Shown piece by piece: positions 38,763-50,062 of a stretch of 64,000 nt of DNA (position 1 is the first letter of the stretch; every line of letters starts with the position of its first letter). The notes beneath the pieces were generated by a model. That model saw only the letters and a program-made list of their open reading frames with translations. It was not told the origin of the DNA and ran no database searches. The translations under genes and the position numbers were made by a program. Source of the DNA: Gadus chalcogrammus (lineage: Eukaryota > Chordata > Actinopteri > Gadiformes > Gadidae); assembly GCF_026213295.1 (NCBI RefSeq), contig NC_079420.1:19287776-19351775 (forward strand), given 5' to 3'.

Positions 38763-39177
38763 CAAATCTATTCTCTTGAGTAGAGGCAATAAAAATGGTG
38801 GAAGACGCATATCGCATATCGCAGAGACGGAAGGAGAGGAGAAAAGGATTAGACGGGAGAAGGAGAAGAGAGAAGGAGGAGTAGTATTTAGTGACCTGGG
38901 GCCTCATGTACTAAGACTTGCGTGGACTTCATACTGAAACTTGGCGTACGCCAAAACCCAGAAACTGTCTTACGCACAAATAAATTCAGATGTATCAAAG
39001 TGTGCGAACGCATGGATCCAAGCACGTTTCTTTTGTACATCTCGATCAACGTGGAATTGAGCTCACATGCCGAGGTGCCAAACTCCTCCCTGTCCACGCC
39101 CTCATTTAAATATGCAATTTCATTTAAATAGGCCTCTGGACCTGAGATTCACCTCTTAATCCGATCACCTGGCACCA

Positions 39178-39492
39178 TGAACAGAGGCAAAAAAAGAAAC
39201 TTCACAGAGTCTGAGCTCGAGGAACCCTGTCAACAGGGATAAATGCAAAACAAAAGAGAAGTGAGTGGGAGTGTGTTTGCGAGGCCGTCAATGCAGTGGG
39301 GTCTCAGCAGCGCACACACTCTGAAATTAAAAAAAAGTGGTCAGACCTCAAGGTGGAGGTGAAGCGGAGGGTTTCTGCCCACCGCCGAAGCGTGACCGCA
39401 ACAGATGGGGGGACGGGAGTGGGGGAACTCTCCCCCTTCGATTTGAGAGTGGCCGCTTTGATCGGTGACACCAGTGGCGTAGCCAGAAACTA
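39178..39492 (+). pseudogene. Harbinger MYB/SANT-like DNA-binding protein, left-arm copy, broken
   Basis: It starts MNRGKKRNFTESELE and then loses 43 nt relative to the right-arm copy (between GAGCTCGAG and GAACCCTG, about 39220), which throws the reading out of frame. The distal part (SQQRTHSEIKKKWSDLKVEV) is still recognisable from 39299. The tail is replaced by a hAT-like terminus CAGTGGCGTAGCC at about 39474. Confidence 0.75.
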
Positions 39493-39841
39493 GTGGTGTT
39501 CCTGTTTTTTTTTTCAGATTTATTAACTCCAAAATAATACATTAACCATGTATTTTAACAGAGAACAAATGCAACCGCTGCAAAACATAAAGGGACACAG
39601 TGCCCAGAGATGAAGAACACATAGAACGTGTGCGCATACTCATGGAGCCATACTATTACGCATGGTTAACAAACCCATTTAATCAGTATCTGAACAACAC
39701 CGCTGCTGGGTTAAGAATGTAACGTATTTGCTGCTATATTTGCGCTGCAACTGAATTCACAGGGCAAGGCGGCGTGGCTCGGCTTTGAATGCATTAATTA
39801 TCTCATATTAATGCATTAATGCATATGAGGCCGGTCTGGAC

Positions 39842-40216
39842 TCATATTAATCTCATATGATGATTCCGTCCCACACAGCTGGCATGGCTCGGCTCAGGGT
39901 GGACTGGCACACTCCTGACCGATCGGCCAGCTCCCGCTGGAAGGCCCCTGTTGCCAGGAACCCCAGCGTGGTCAGCACCTGTGTGGGCACGGACAACCCC
40001 TGGCTCCTGGCTGTGTGGCGCTCTAGGGCCGGCCGCAGCTCTGCGCACAGCTCCAGTGTATACTGGCCTGGGGAAACGAAATCGGCTCATGAGCCAATCA
40101 TCATCATTTGCGAGTAAGTCCTCGCGTTCCCTAAATATACGTTCCCTTCGGATTTGACCATTTGCGATGTCCTCTAACAACGCTAACGCAGCCATTTTTA
40201 AAACAATTTTCTTCAT
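39842..40216 (-). pseudogene. Harbinger transposase N-terminal fragment, left arm
   Basis: The minus strand opens with MAALALLEDIANGQIRRERI and continues FREREDLLANDDDWLMSRFR, PRPV, as in HARBI1-like transposases. An extra base near 40062 (GTATACACTGG against GTATTACTGG in the other arm) then shifts the frame away from the helix-turn-helix region. No DDE domain follows. Confidence 0.75.
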
Positions 40217-41003
40217 CCATTGCGCATGCTTTTATAGCCACCCATATAATTGCAAGGTGTGTTAATTGTTCATTAGTGTGTCTCTGATGTGCAAATCACT
40301 CTGAGTCGTCATGGTTTTCACCTTTTTTCCCAGTTTCCCAGTGTCACCTCTAAAGGCGGCTGCATGCTTCAGCGTTGGTGTTACGTTGTTGCGCAAAATT
40401 TACTCAAAGCAATTCATGCTCCCTTTTAGGTTGCGCGTGTTGCGCGTGTTGCCAAGCAATTTACCGCCAGAACAGTAGGTGGAGTAATATGTGGAGGAAA
40501 GTTTTTCGTTGAAGACGACCTCGAGAATGACGTCTTTGTCTGTGGGAGTCGTTGGTTTGTTTATGTGCCAGATCGTGTTCTCCCCATACACAGTGAATGA
40601 TGGCAACAGACAGAGGAACAGGGGTGATGAAGTTGTTGATCATTGGGGTTGTATAAATGTGCATATCTCTCTACATTTTAAAACGACATAATGTGTTGGC
40701 AGCAAAGTTAACTTCACTTCACGTTAATGCTTTTGTATATGAGCCTGCCGGGTGATACTCCAGACAGGAAGTAGTAACCAGACCAGCAGACCAATCACAG
40801 CCTTGCAGGCTGGGCGGCTCGCGTAAAAGCTTACATAAAAAATGACACAAGTCTAGAAAAATCGCCCGACGCACGCAAGACGTGAGAAGTCGCGCAAGGG
40901 GTGCGCAAGGGCGCGCAAGGGCCTCTTGCGCTTGCGCTTACGCTTACGTAACTGAGCATAAATCGGCCTTAAGTGTCGCCAAAGGAACAATAGCTGTAGA
41001 AAC
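40217..41003. other. Unique centre of the Harbinger palindrome
   Basis: Sequence between the inverted arms with no recognised gene. Positions 40860-40960 are rich in GCGCAAG repeats, and 41080-41140 contains CGTACGC/GTGCGT motifs. It may hold the element's promoter, since both transposase fragments point away from it, but that is inference. Confidence 0.4.
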
Positions 41004-41144
41004 GTGCGTACGACAGCTCTGGAGCTGGCGTGGGGACCGCACATTTTTACGGTCATTTCACGTTTTGTACATCTGAACGTGAGCGTGGAAAAGGACGTAC
41101 GCCACGTTTTTGTGCGTACGCACAAAAACATGCGTTTTTGTGCG

Positions 41145-41367
41145 TTTCCCCAGGCCAGTATTACTGGAGCTGTGCACAGAGCTGCGGCCGGCCCTAGAGC
41201 GCCACACAGCCAGGAGCCAGGGGTTGTCCGTGCCCACACAGGTGCTGACCACGCTGGGGTTCCTGGCAACAGGGGCCTTCCAGCGGGAGCTGGCCGATCG
41301 GTCAGGAGTGTGCCAGTCCACCCTGAGCCGAGCCATGCCAGCTGTGTGGGACGGAATCATCATATGA
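41145..41367 (+). pseudogene. Harbinger transposase internal exon, right arm
   Basis: After an acceptor-like TTTCCCCAG the frame reads LLELCTELRPALERH, QVLTTLGFLATGAFQRELAD, RSGVCQSTLSRAMPAVWDGI and ends at a stop. LGFLATGxFQRxxADRSGxxQSTxSR is the helix-turn-helix segment of HARBI1-like transposases. The N-terminus and the DDE catalytic domain are both missing, so it cannot be active. It is out of frame in the left arm. Confidence 0.82.
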
Positions 41368-41716
41368 GATTAATATGAGTCCAGACCGGCCTCATATGCA
41401 TTAATCCATTAATATGAGATAATTAATGCCGAGCCACGCCGCCTTGCCCTCTGAATTCAGTTGCAGCGCAAATATAGCAGCAAATACGTTACATTCTTAA
41501 CCCAGCAGCGGTGTTGTTCAGAGACTGATTAAATGGGTTTGTTAACCATGCGTAATATGGCTCCATGAGTATGCGCACACGTTCTATGTGTTCTTCATCT
41601 CTGGGCACTGCGTCCCTTTATGTTTTGCAGCGGTTGCATTTGTTCTCTGTTAAAATACATGGTTAATGTATTATTTTGGAGTTAATAAATTTGAGAAAAA
41701 AAAAACAGGAACACCA

Positions 41717-42076
41717 CTAGTTTCTGGCTACGCCACTGGTGTCACCGATCAAAGCGGCCACTCTCAAATCGAAGGGGGAGAGTTCCCCCACTCCCGTCCC
41801 CCCTCCTGTTGCGGTCACGCTTCGGCGGTGGGCAGAAACCCTCCGCTTCACCTCCACCTTCAGGTCTGACCACTTTTTTTTAATTTCAGAGTGTGTGCGC
41901 TGCTGAGACCCCACTGCATTGACGGCCTCGCAAACACGCTCCCACTCACTTCTCTTTTGTTTTGCATTTATCCCTGTTGACAGGGTTCCAAATAGCATAT
42001 GCTTGCGCATTTCTACCTCGTGGAGCAAAATCTCGAGCTCGGACTCCGTGAAGTTTCGTTTTTTGCCTCTGTTCAT
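41717..42076 (-). CDS. Harbinger MYB/SANT-like (NAIF1-type) accessory protein, right arm
   Basis: A continuous 119-residue frame begins MNRGKKRNFTESELEILLHE and continues RKHMLFGTLSTGINAKQKR, EWERVCEAVNAVGSQQRT, EIKKKWSDLKVEVKRRVSAH. This is the trihelix/MYB-SANT-like domain that Harbinger elements encode beside their transposase to bind their ends and aid nuclear import. The C-terminal residues IGDTSGVARN come from a hAT-type terminus (CAGTGGCGTAGCC complement near 41735) that truncated the original tail. The frame is intact, but the product is probably a non-functional remnant. The left-arm copy is broken by a 43-nt deletion. Confidence 0.8.
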   Translation of the reverse strand: MNRGKKRNFTESELEILLHEVEMRKHMLFGTLSTGINAKQKRSEWERVCEAVNAVGSQQRTHSEIKKKWSDLKVEVKRRVSAHRRSVTATGGGTGVGELSPFDLRVAALIGDTSGVARN

Positions 42077-42354
42077 GGTACCAGGTGATCGGATTAAGAG
42101 GTGAATCTCAGGTCCAGAGGCCTATTTAAATGAAATTGCATATTTAAATGAGGGCGTGGACAGGGAGGAGTTTGGCACCTCGGCATATGCGCTCAATTCC
42201 ACGTTGATTGAGATGTACAAAAGAAACGTGCTTGGATCCATGCGTTCGCACACTTTGATACATCTGAATTTATTTGTGCGTAAGACAGTTTCTGGGTTTT
42301 GGCGTACGCCAAGTTTCAGTATGAAATCCACGCAAGTCTTAGTACATGAGGCCC

Positions 42355-42720
42355 CAGCCCCTTAAACCTCAGCCTGGACGGACCCGAGGTTTCATCCAGG
42401 ACGGAATATACTACCGTCATCCACCAGCCGGCGACGGAGAGCGCCCGTTGAACCCCAATCAGCGAGATGGGAGACACCTGGCTGGACAGCCAGGAATACA
42501 TTTTAAAAGGAGCATGAGGACTGGCATTTGGGAGGAACGGGAGCGAGAGAGAAGGAAGCGCGCGGGTCTGCGAGCGACTAGAGGCTCACGGAGGGCCCAA
42601 GAGACTGTAAGTATAATCTGTGTAAGATGTATGCAATAAATGCCTAGTCGACTTAAACCTTGCTTAATGTGTGATTCGTACCTGGAACCCGGCTCATTGG
42701 GGGAGCGGGGTACCACAGTA
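42355..42720 (+). other. Possible LTR or untranslated remnant
   Basis: No gene was recognised. A TTTAAAAG promoter-like motif (about 42501) is followed by AATAAATGCC (about 42635) and a block ending GGGGTACCACA, an arrangement like the R/U5 end of an LTR. Without a partner copy this is weak. Confidence 0.3.
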
Positions 42721-42815
42721 TCTATATGGTGTATACCTATGGTGTGTGCGTGTATATAAATATGGTTTGTATCTATCGCGTGTGTGTGCATATGGTTTGT
42801 ATCTATGGACCCCCC
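42715..42815. repeat. Degenerate TG-rich minisatellite
   Basis: Units such as ATATGGTTTGTATCTAT and GTGTGTGCGTGTATATA repeat imperfectly. Similar units resume at 44606-44745, suggesting that the intervening elements landed in one TG-rich array. Confidence 0.6.
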
Positions 42816-43080
42816 TCTGCCTTGGGCCCCCCCACAACTGTCTCACTTTCCACCGCAGTCCGTCGGCCCTGCACGCAGGTATTGGAATGTCCAAAATCTT
42901 TTCAATTAAATTGTTATCCATAAATACAAACTTAAAACCAGAAGTATACAAGTAAGATTTTTTTTTTTTTTTAATTATTATTATTATTATTATTTTTTTT
43001 TTTTTGGGGGCCCCCTCAGGACTTGAGGCCCTACGCGCAGCGCGTAGTGCGCGTTATGGGAGCGGCGGCACTGTCTATAT

Positions 43081-43088
43081 GTTGTGTG
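43081..43088. repeat. Left 8-bp target duplication of hAT element 4 (GTTGTGTG)
   Basis: Repeated at 44606-44613 beside the opposite terminus. Confidence 0.9.
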
Positions 43089-44605
43089 CAGTGGCGGCTG
43101 GTAGTTTTTAAAGTGAGGGAGGAAGGACCGCACGCTTGGTTGCCATGGGCCTGCTTGCACTGTTGGTGTATGGTGGCATAAGAATGTGAGACTCAAGTTG
43201 TTTCAGGGTGTTTTGGTGAACTACAAAATAGTAGGGAGGGATAGTTATGTGAATAAATTTGATACAAATCCAACAGTGGCATCACTGTAATTTGAAAGCT
43301 GGTGGGCAGCATGTCTTTGAAATTGACTACAAGGGCAGAAGGAAAGGATGCAAAGCCCATTAGTCAAATCAGGCCTACTCTTGATTTGCAAAAGTAAATA
43401 AAAAAATCTGGATCTATTTTTGCCCTCAATGACTGAAGTTATTGGTTGTAATTTAGCTATGTTTATTTTCAGGTACAATTGTTTTAAGAAAAGACAAAGT
43501 GATGCCATTTAAAATGCATCATGCTCTGAATCATTCACTGTTTCCACACCATTTCGACAATATGAAACAGAACCGTCAGAGTAGCAAACTAGTAAAAGAA
43601 CGAGAACATTATTCTAGATTCAACCTGATGTATAGGCATGGTGCCTAGCAAGGAAAGTCGGATAGCAGCACCAACGTCAACTTGACACTAGTCGCAGCGT
43701 TTGGTTGCCCTATTCACATCAGGGAAACCATGAACAGCCCACGTTGGAGATTTGCCATTATTCATTAGCAAACAGGGCCAGCAATACAGTCGATTGCTAG
43801 TAATGCTACCAGTAAGCCATGAGTACCTAGCAAACCATGTAGCACCCAAAACACTGACGTTGCCATTACCTTTGGTGGTCTCGATTTTGCGAAGTGGTCT
43901 ACCTTTTTCTTTGGTCGCTAACTTACCACTGTAACTCAATGAATGGAATGCTTTGTGTAATTAAACATGAACAATGTCCTCTGCTTCCAATGTTTCCATT
44001 GTACACCTTATTCGCAAATGTTAGAATCTCGTTGTCCTTCAGATGATTTCACCTGCTTTGCGTCTCTTGGACTGAGCGGCAATGCAGGCAGAGCAGGTTT
44101 GTTTGTTATCCACAGCGTTGCCAGATTGGGTAAATTTCCCGCCCAATAATAATTTTCCCATCCTAAAGCGGTTAAAAGTAACCCAATTGGGTGGGAAATC
44201 TGGCAACACTGCTCACCAGCCAGGGATCCTGCTGATTGGTTCATAGCGGCGAACCAATCGCAGCGCGACTAGATTTTTGCGCGAATCAGACGCCTCTGAG
44301 AAACATGGGTTTCTCAGAGGAGAAACCCATGTTATTCACCGGACGCCAGTACTTTCTGGGAAATGAATGGGAGTCAACGGAGGCTGAGGGAGGTCCTTCT
44401 TCCCTGAAGTTATTGTAAAAAGGCAATAGGGGGTGCTAATGTCCCTTTACCCAGGGAAACTAACATTATACATTCAAAGTCATTAAAGTAGTCATATTTA
44501 AGGGCATTAATTCATTACAGTGGTCTGGGCAATGTACATTTTTTTTATTATCAACAATGTTAAGGAGGATCTTCCTCCCTCTCCTCAATGGAGAAGCCTC
44601 CACTG
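43089..44605 (-). mobile_element. hAT element 4 (1517 bp) with a transposase fragment
   Basis: The ends are inverted: CAGTGGCGGCTGG on the left and CAGTGGAGGCTTC read from the right, with GGGAGGAAG motifs inside both. A perfect 8-bp duplication flanks it. It retains a piece of TTF-domain transposase on the minus strand (43688-43939). Inside it, 44113-44213 is a small imperfect hairpin with GTTGCCAGATTGGGT on one side and its near complement on the other, probably another MITE. Confidence 0.9.
43688..43939 (-). pseudogene. TTF-type zinc-finger fragment of a hAT transposase
   Basis: The frame contains WFARYSWLTGS, NRLYCWPCLL and WAVHGFPDVNRATKR, the TTF zinc-finger signature (WLxGSxxxNxLYCxPCLL...W...GFxDxNxxxKR) at the N-terminus of ZMYM1-like hAT transposases. 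It stops right after KRCD, so the catalytic and dimerisation domains are missing. It is a relic of the same lineage as the C-terminal fragment at 22.9 kb, though not shown to be the same family. Confidence 0.78.
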
Positions 44606-45264
44606 GTTGTGTGTATCAATATTGTGTGTGAATTTATGAGTGTATCTGTGGTGTGTGCGTGCATATGGTGTGAATCTATATGGTATATTGGTGTGTCTGT
44701 AAGTTGTGTCTGTATGGTGTGTTTGTGTGTGTGTGTGTGGTGGTAGGCGATGACTCCAGTTTAACCAGTGAATGAGTCTCTCTGGTCTCTTTGATGACAG
44801 CTGCGCGCACACACGCGCATGTTGAATATAAATCACTGATAATGTGTGAAGGAAATCGGGGATTGTGGTGGTTTTACTCATTGGTAATTTGGACCATGAG
44901 TAAACTGTTCCTTCCTTCAAAGGTCTATCATGGATATTTAACTGCAGTTCTGTGAGTATCCCAACGTAACCATGAAGATGAACTGCAAACTGTAAGTCAT
45001 TAATTTCTCAATACTCTTGGGCACATTGATGTATTTTGGCTTCCTGGTGAGTTAACCTGTTACCTGAAGGTTGATCTGAGTAAGGATGTTTTATTGGTTC
45101 AAGGGTTACTTAGGTGTTTGGTTTATGTTGGTTTTAATGATTTGTTAAAATGGTTACAGGCTCCAGTGAATTGTAGTAAGCAGGAGTAATGGGTTGGGTT
45201 CTGATATCATCAGTCTTCTTTCATTCTATTCTCCTGTGCTCTGCATCTTCAACACATGAGTGTT
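44606..45264. other. TG-rich and unassigned intergenic sequence
   Basis: The first 140 bases are TG-rich repeat units. The remainder shows no exon with family resemblance and no long ORF. Confidence 0.4.
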
Positions 45265-46029
45265 GCTTTACTGATGAGGGTGTGGTCTGAGCGAGCGGAG
45301 GTGCATACTGGGATACAGAGCTGTCTGAAGTCTACAGGTCTGTAGACACGCCCCCTCAGAGGAAACCGAGTGTTTGAGAAACCGTCGTGACGTCAGTTAC
45401 ATGGACTGGAATGTTCTTTTAAAATGGACTCAGGGATTCAGAAGGAGAAACACCAGGGGGAGATGAGGGGGCTCTTCATCTCAACGACTAAAACACAACT
45501 TCAGTCTGACACAGAGAACCATGGAACACATTCAACAGTCTCCTCCAGGCATCGTGACTCCTCAGGAACAGTTTCATTTCCAAGAAGGTCTTATTTGGGG
45601 CCATCCCCATATGGATCCTGCTCCTCAAGAGCCACCCCCCTCCACTGGGTGGTCTTCTGAACAGATGACTTCCTTCCTGTCCTCAGGCTGACTAAAGCTG
45701 CACCGTTTGCATCTGTGAAGGCCCGTCATTCAGGAAACCAATGGACTACAAAGACATGACTTCAGAGACGTTGAATCAACCTGGGACACATTTTAGAGAC
45801 GCCAAGCATAATCCATCACCAATGTGGGACGCCACTGAAGAATGTTGTACATAATTTACGTCTCTGGAGACATTGGTTGTTCTGTTATGGGTGCCGTGGC
45901 AGGAGAGCTGGGGGGATGATGGAATGTTATTTGGGATGAGGTTTTTACCCTGCATGATTGTTTGGCCTTTTATGGCTCAGTGGCGTGTGTTTGGCATGAG
46001 AGGGATGATTTTTGAGCATCGTTAGGGTT

Positions 46030-46069
<40 letters not shown>

Positions 46070-47005
46070 TCCGACTCACACCTGGCATGGGGTTCTACGT
46101 GCCTGTCCTGGGTTCTGTGTGTGTGTGTTTCCGGCTTGCTTTGACAGTGATAATGTCCATGCAGGGGTCTGTGTGATTGGCATGGGATATTGGAATGGTC
46201 AAATAAATCATACCTGATGGACGGCCACATGTCTACTTAAGGGCCTCCAGTAGACATGAAGAGCCCTGAGCGACGCTCCGGAGTGATATCCAACACACTG
46301 GGCAGGAAGGAGAGTATCCAAATCAAGTGTAAAAGGATGCAAGCGGCATGTTCAGATCAGTGACTTCAAACTAGGACTACACCGATCAGGATCAATGGAG
46401 GATGGACACCTAAAGGAATTCCACAAGGAGAGTCTGACGTTGGAAAGGGACCTAAATGGATATTGAAGATGACCTTTAGACCTGTAATGAGACGGCTCTT
46501 CCTACCTGGCTGGATTGATGGAGAGCCCTGTGGATCTTGTCTTGCTCTCAGTTGCACGTCTTCTCAGGCTGAACTGTATTTGTTTCGGACAGGACTAGCT
46601 GAACGATTGGTTCCCTCAAATCAGAACCACTCCGGGAACTCCAGCTAGTGCGCTCTTCAAGCTGAAGTTGTGCTCTTCAGCTGAGGAGGTAAGGAAACCT
46701 TCGCTGGGGCTTCAAGGTGTAAAGAGGTGAATGTTTGAAAGTGTTCCATGGTACTCTGAAGACCGTTGTGTTCCACTGGCTGAGAGGAAGAACCCACACA
46801 TCTTCCTCTTGGCCTTTCTCCTCTGAGAATCCTGGTGCCATCTTGAAGGATATTCCAGCTCATGTAACTGATGTCACGACGGATTCTCAAACACTTGGTT
46901 TCTCCTGAGGGGCGTGTCTATAGAACTGAAGACTTCAGACAGCACTGTATCCCAGCATGCATCTCTGCTCACTCAGACCACACCCCCATGAGTAGGATGC
47001 AACAC
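45265..47005. repeat. Inverted duplication (about 1.74 kb) of unknown content
   Basis: The left arm (from about 45265) and right arm (ending about 47005) are inverted copies. Both carry TGTGGTCTGAG, CTGTCTGAAGTCT, AGACACGCCCC, AGTGTTTGAGAA and CGTCGTGAC in mirrored order. Similarity continues past a shared start-like ATGGACTGGAAT / ATGAGCTGGAAT into open frames of 78 codons on the plus strand (45424-45660) and 77 on the minus strand (46657-46890), both Ser/Arg/Gln-rich with ENHGTHS/STMEHFQ-type matches. I do not recognise the protein. Divergence looks like 10-20 percent by eye. A (GT)n microsatellite at 46033-46068 lies in the spacer. Confidence 0.7.
46033..46068. repeat. (GT)18 microsatellite
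   Basis: An uninterrupted GT run in the spacer of the inverted duplication. Confidence 0.95.
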
Positions 47006-49159
47006 TCTAGTGATGGAGATGTAGAGTTTTATAAGTAACGAGGGAGCAGACAAAGGTGATTAGAATACAATGGAATGTCAAGTCTGTAAATCTTTAAACC
47101 ATGAAGATGGTTGGATAGTTCAAGAATTGGGCTTCTTTTTATCATTGGCAGTCCTTTCACTCAGAAGCCCACTTCTCACTGGAGCTGTACATGTGTTGGC
47201 TGGCTGGCATGATTTGCTGTTGGTGATGAGGCGGTCAGGGTGACATTGCAGGGCTATGGTCGGCTCGCTGTGAGCTCAACGTTTAGATTTGCTTTGTATG
47301 GTTTTTACCCTGAATAATCTAGATAATTGTAAAATGTAGACACGCTTTTGTATTGACTGAATCCAGGATTTTATGTTTAAAGTTGTTGTGGGACGAACAT
47401 GGTAGTTTGGTTCTTCGTACGGTTTTAAGTGATATAACTTGTACACACTGGGTGCGTAATAATGTAAAGGTACACGGAATAGTATTAATGACCAACAGCA
47501 ACAAACAGATCTCCTCAAGGTAAGTCTGTTGGCTGTATTTTAATGAAGACCATCGCTGGACTTCAGGATCTTCCTCCGTTCAGCTCAAGGTGAGGCGCTG
47601 GTTCTGTTTTTCTTTGGTTGGTTCCGGCTGGAATGTTCGGATTCCAGTCGGACGGTTTGTGCTTCCCGCCGTGGAAGTTTCTGAGTGCGTTCATTTTATT
47701 TAGTCCCAATGGTTAGCTTAGAACGTTGTAGTCTTGAAATCCATAAGAAACCACCTGGCAGTTAGTTGGACGGGAGTCCCCTGGGGGGAATCAGGCGGAA
47801 CGTTCTGGATTGTATTTGCGTAACCTCAAGCCGTTGCCAACGGAAAATATTTTTCAGTCGGTTTCCATTTGGAATGGTTGCCCCCCTATCTTAAACAACT
47901 TAAGTTTGATATTAAATACATGCTGACACGTACGTCGTACAATACGTTGATAATTTCCGATGGTTGCGCCGTACTTTTAACCACGATGACGTGACGGGAC
48001 TCTCACTGCGTACAAAACAGCGTTCTACTTGCGGGCACATTTTTGACATCAGTGAAGGCTGAAGATAATTTCAAGGTGGAAGATTATTTGACATTTCTTC
48101 AACGGAACCCAGCACCTGAATATGGCTGAGTATATTTGATTTAATATCAATACTGCTTAGTGTTCTTTGTTACTTCAGATTTTGTACGTTCTAAATATCT
48201 GCGGTCATTAATTGCCACAGAAGATAAACCCTACCCAATGGAATTACGTTAAATAACGACTTTGGTGCAGAGTTACCAACTGGATAATATCAAAGCTAAA
48301 AAAATGGCCGTCCTTCCCACATGTTACAGTAGAAGATACTCTAGAACTGTACAAGGTTAAAATGGTAACATGTAGTTTGTTCCAAGGTGTCTTCCTCCTC
48401 ACCCAGAGCAAGACCTCCACCTCCTCACCCAAAGCCAGATCTCCACCTCCTGTCAGAAGTCCTCCAGAACAGGTCAGTGCTCTGGTGTGTCAGTAGAGTC
48501 TTCTCAGGTCAGTTTCAATGCATGGCCTGAACCACTTCTTTAAAGATGTGGACTGCTCTGTCTTCATTCCCAAAAACGGGATGCTCATGTCTGGTCTCAA
48601 GTCTTTTCTAGCCTTGAGTTATAAAATAATAGTTCAATTAATTGTGTAACTCGGTTTCAGATGAGTCAATTAAGTTTATGGTTGGGCAAATGCTGATATA
48701 AACCTTCTGCTGTAGCTGAAAGGCGAGGCTGAGAGGCTGGGGACCGGAGGCTTGTGGTGCCAGGGTGGACCGGAGACTGAGGCTGGAGACCAGGGGCCTG
48801 CAGCACCGGACCAGAGGGTAACCATCACCAAGCTCATCTGAAACACTTAAATCCATGGTCGTTTAGGTCTGGTTTTGATCATCTTATGACTTTAAATCTG
48901 TGCCAAGCTGTGATTTTAGTTCATTCATACGGGGGTTATGTAAGAGTCATATGAGCCATTAATGTTACTAGTGCTGCTACGACCGCAGTGGATGAATTGC
49001 GGAACGCGACAATCTGCAGACGTTGTCTAATTTAAGTGTTTAAATTTGTCTTCCATTTCACAAGTGAACCTCAGATGCAGCAGGAGGTGTGGTGTGTTGC
49101 GTCCCCAGGTGATTTACTGCTGAGACAAACTGTGTTTGTAACCAGACCAGGAAACCATG
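47006..49159. other. Unassigned intergenic stretch
   Basis: No exon with recognisable family resemblance. Around 48395-48480 is a proline-codon-rich block (CCTCCACCTCCTCACCC repeats) followed by CAG|GTCAGTG, and around 48715-48820 a GA-rich block ends AGAG|GGTAACC. These look exon-like but give no convincing protein. Confidence 0.35.
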
Positions 49160-49265
49160 TCTGGAGGAGCCGTGCTGAAGGAGCTGATGGAGATGCCATG
49201 GCTGAAGGAGCTGATGGAGGAGCCGTGCTGAAGGAGCTGATGGAGGAGCCGTGCTGAAGGCCCTG
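49160..49265. repeat. Minisatellite, 26/27-base unit
   Basis: About four units of the GGAGGAGCCGTGCTGAAG / GAGCTGAT type, followed by related GGCCCTGCCTGGTGGAGG units to about 49300. The plus frame reads AVLKELMEE-like but ends at TGA, so coding use is doubtful. Confidence 0.75.
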
Positions 49266-49640
49266 CCTGGTGGAGGAGCTGGTGGAGGCCCTGCCTGGTG
49301 AAGGACGTCTGTCGTGGGGTAGATGGAGCTTGACTCTGAAGTGATCATCACACTCACTGCCACTTCTCATAGAATACTGCTACCACAAACTTCCGTCGTT
49401 TGTACCATATATACCAGACGACTACATCTGTTTTACCACATGTTGAAGCAAGACTTCCGCTGTTTGTTCCAGACCAGGACACTGGCTGAGGAGAGCTGCT
49501 GGAGGAGCCAATACTCTGGAGGACGACATCACTCTACCAACCAGGATCCTCGTAAGTTTGCATAAAATAAACAGATTGGACTTGTTGTAACGTAGGATTA
49601 TTTCGTCCAGTACAAGTTACGGCATACTACTGTGGTTGTT

Positions 49641-49845
49641 TAACAGACAAACTACAGCTGCTACTTTGTTACGCGCCATTAGAGCCCAACTACTCCTGTG
49701 TTTGTGACCTGATATTAGAGACAAACTACTCCTGTGTTTGTTACCTTGCATTAGAGCCCAAATACAGCTGTGTTTGTTACCTTACATCATAGACAAACTA
49801 CTACTGTGTTTGTTACCTTTCATTAGAGACAAATTGCGTTTGTAA
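49641..49845. repeat. Imperfect 36-base tandem repeat, about five copies
   Basis: Units share TTAGAGACAAACTACTCCTG and TGTTTGTTACCTT with scattered differences. Confidence 0.8.
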
Positions 49846-49944
49846 CCAGACCAGGAATCTGGAGGACTGATGGAGAAGCCGTACATCTGGAAGGCAAATC
49901 CTGAGGAGAACCAGGACTATATCTATCTTGACATAGTGGACTAG

Positions 49945-50062
49945 GTAGGGGGTTGGGGGTTCAACTCTCAAACCAATGGTGCCGGGTTCAAGTCCTCAGA
50001 ATACAGTGATGCGTCCTTGAGCAAGGCGCCCTAAAACCTGCCTGCTCCTTGATGACTTATCT
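49945..50062 (+). repeat. tRNA-related SINE-like fragment
   Basis: A box-B-like GCCGGGTTCAAGTCC is followed by TCCTTGAGCAAGGCGCC, a tail motif common in teleost SINEs. The 5' end is uncertain. Confidence 0.6.

Larger units (their letters stand above)
38899..42354. mobile_element. PIF/Harbinger element as a giant palindrome (3.46 kb)
   Basis: The outer ends are GGGGCCTCATGTACTAAGAC and its complement. Inverted symmetry extends far inward: the left arm 38899-40079 matches the right arm 41145-42354 in reverse, with a unique centre of about 1065 bases. Each arm carries a MYB/SANT-like gene reading inward and a transposase fragment reading outward. The DDE catalytic part of the transposase is absent from both arms. 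No clear 3-bp target duplication was seen at the edges. Confidence 0.88.
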
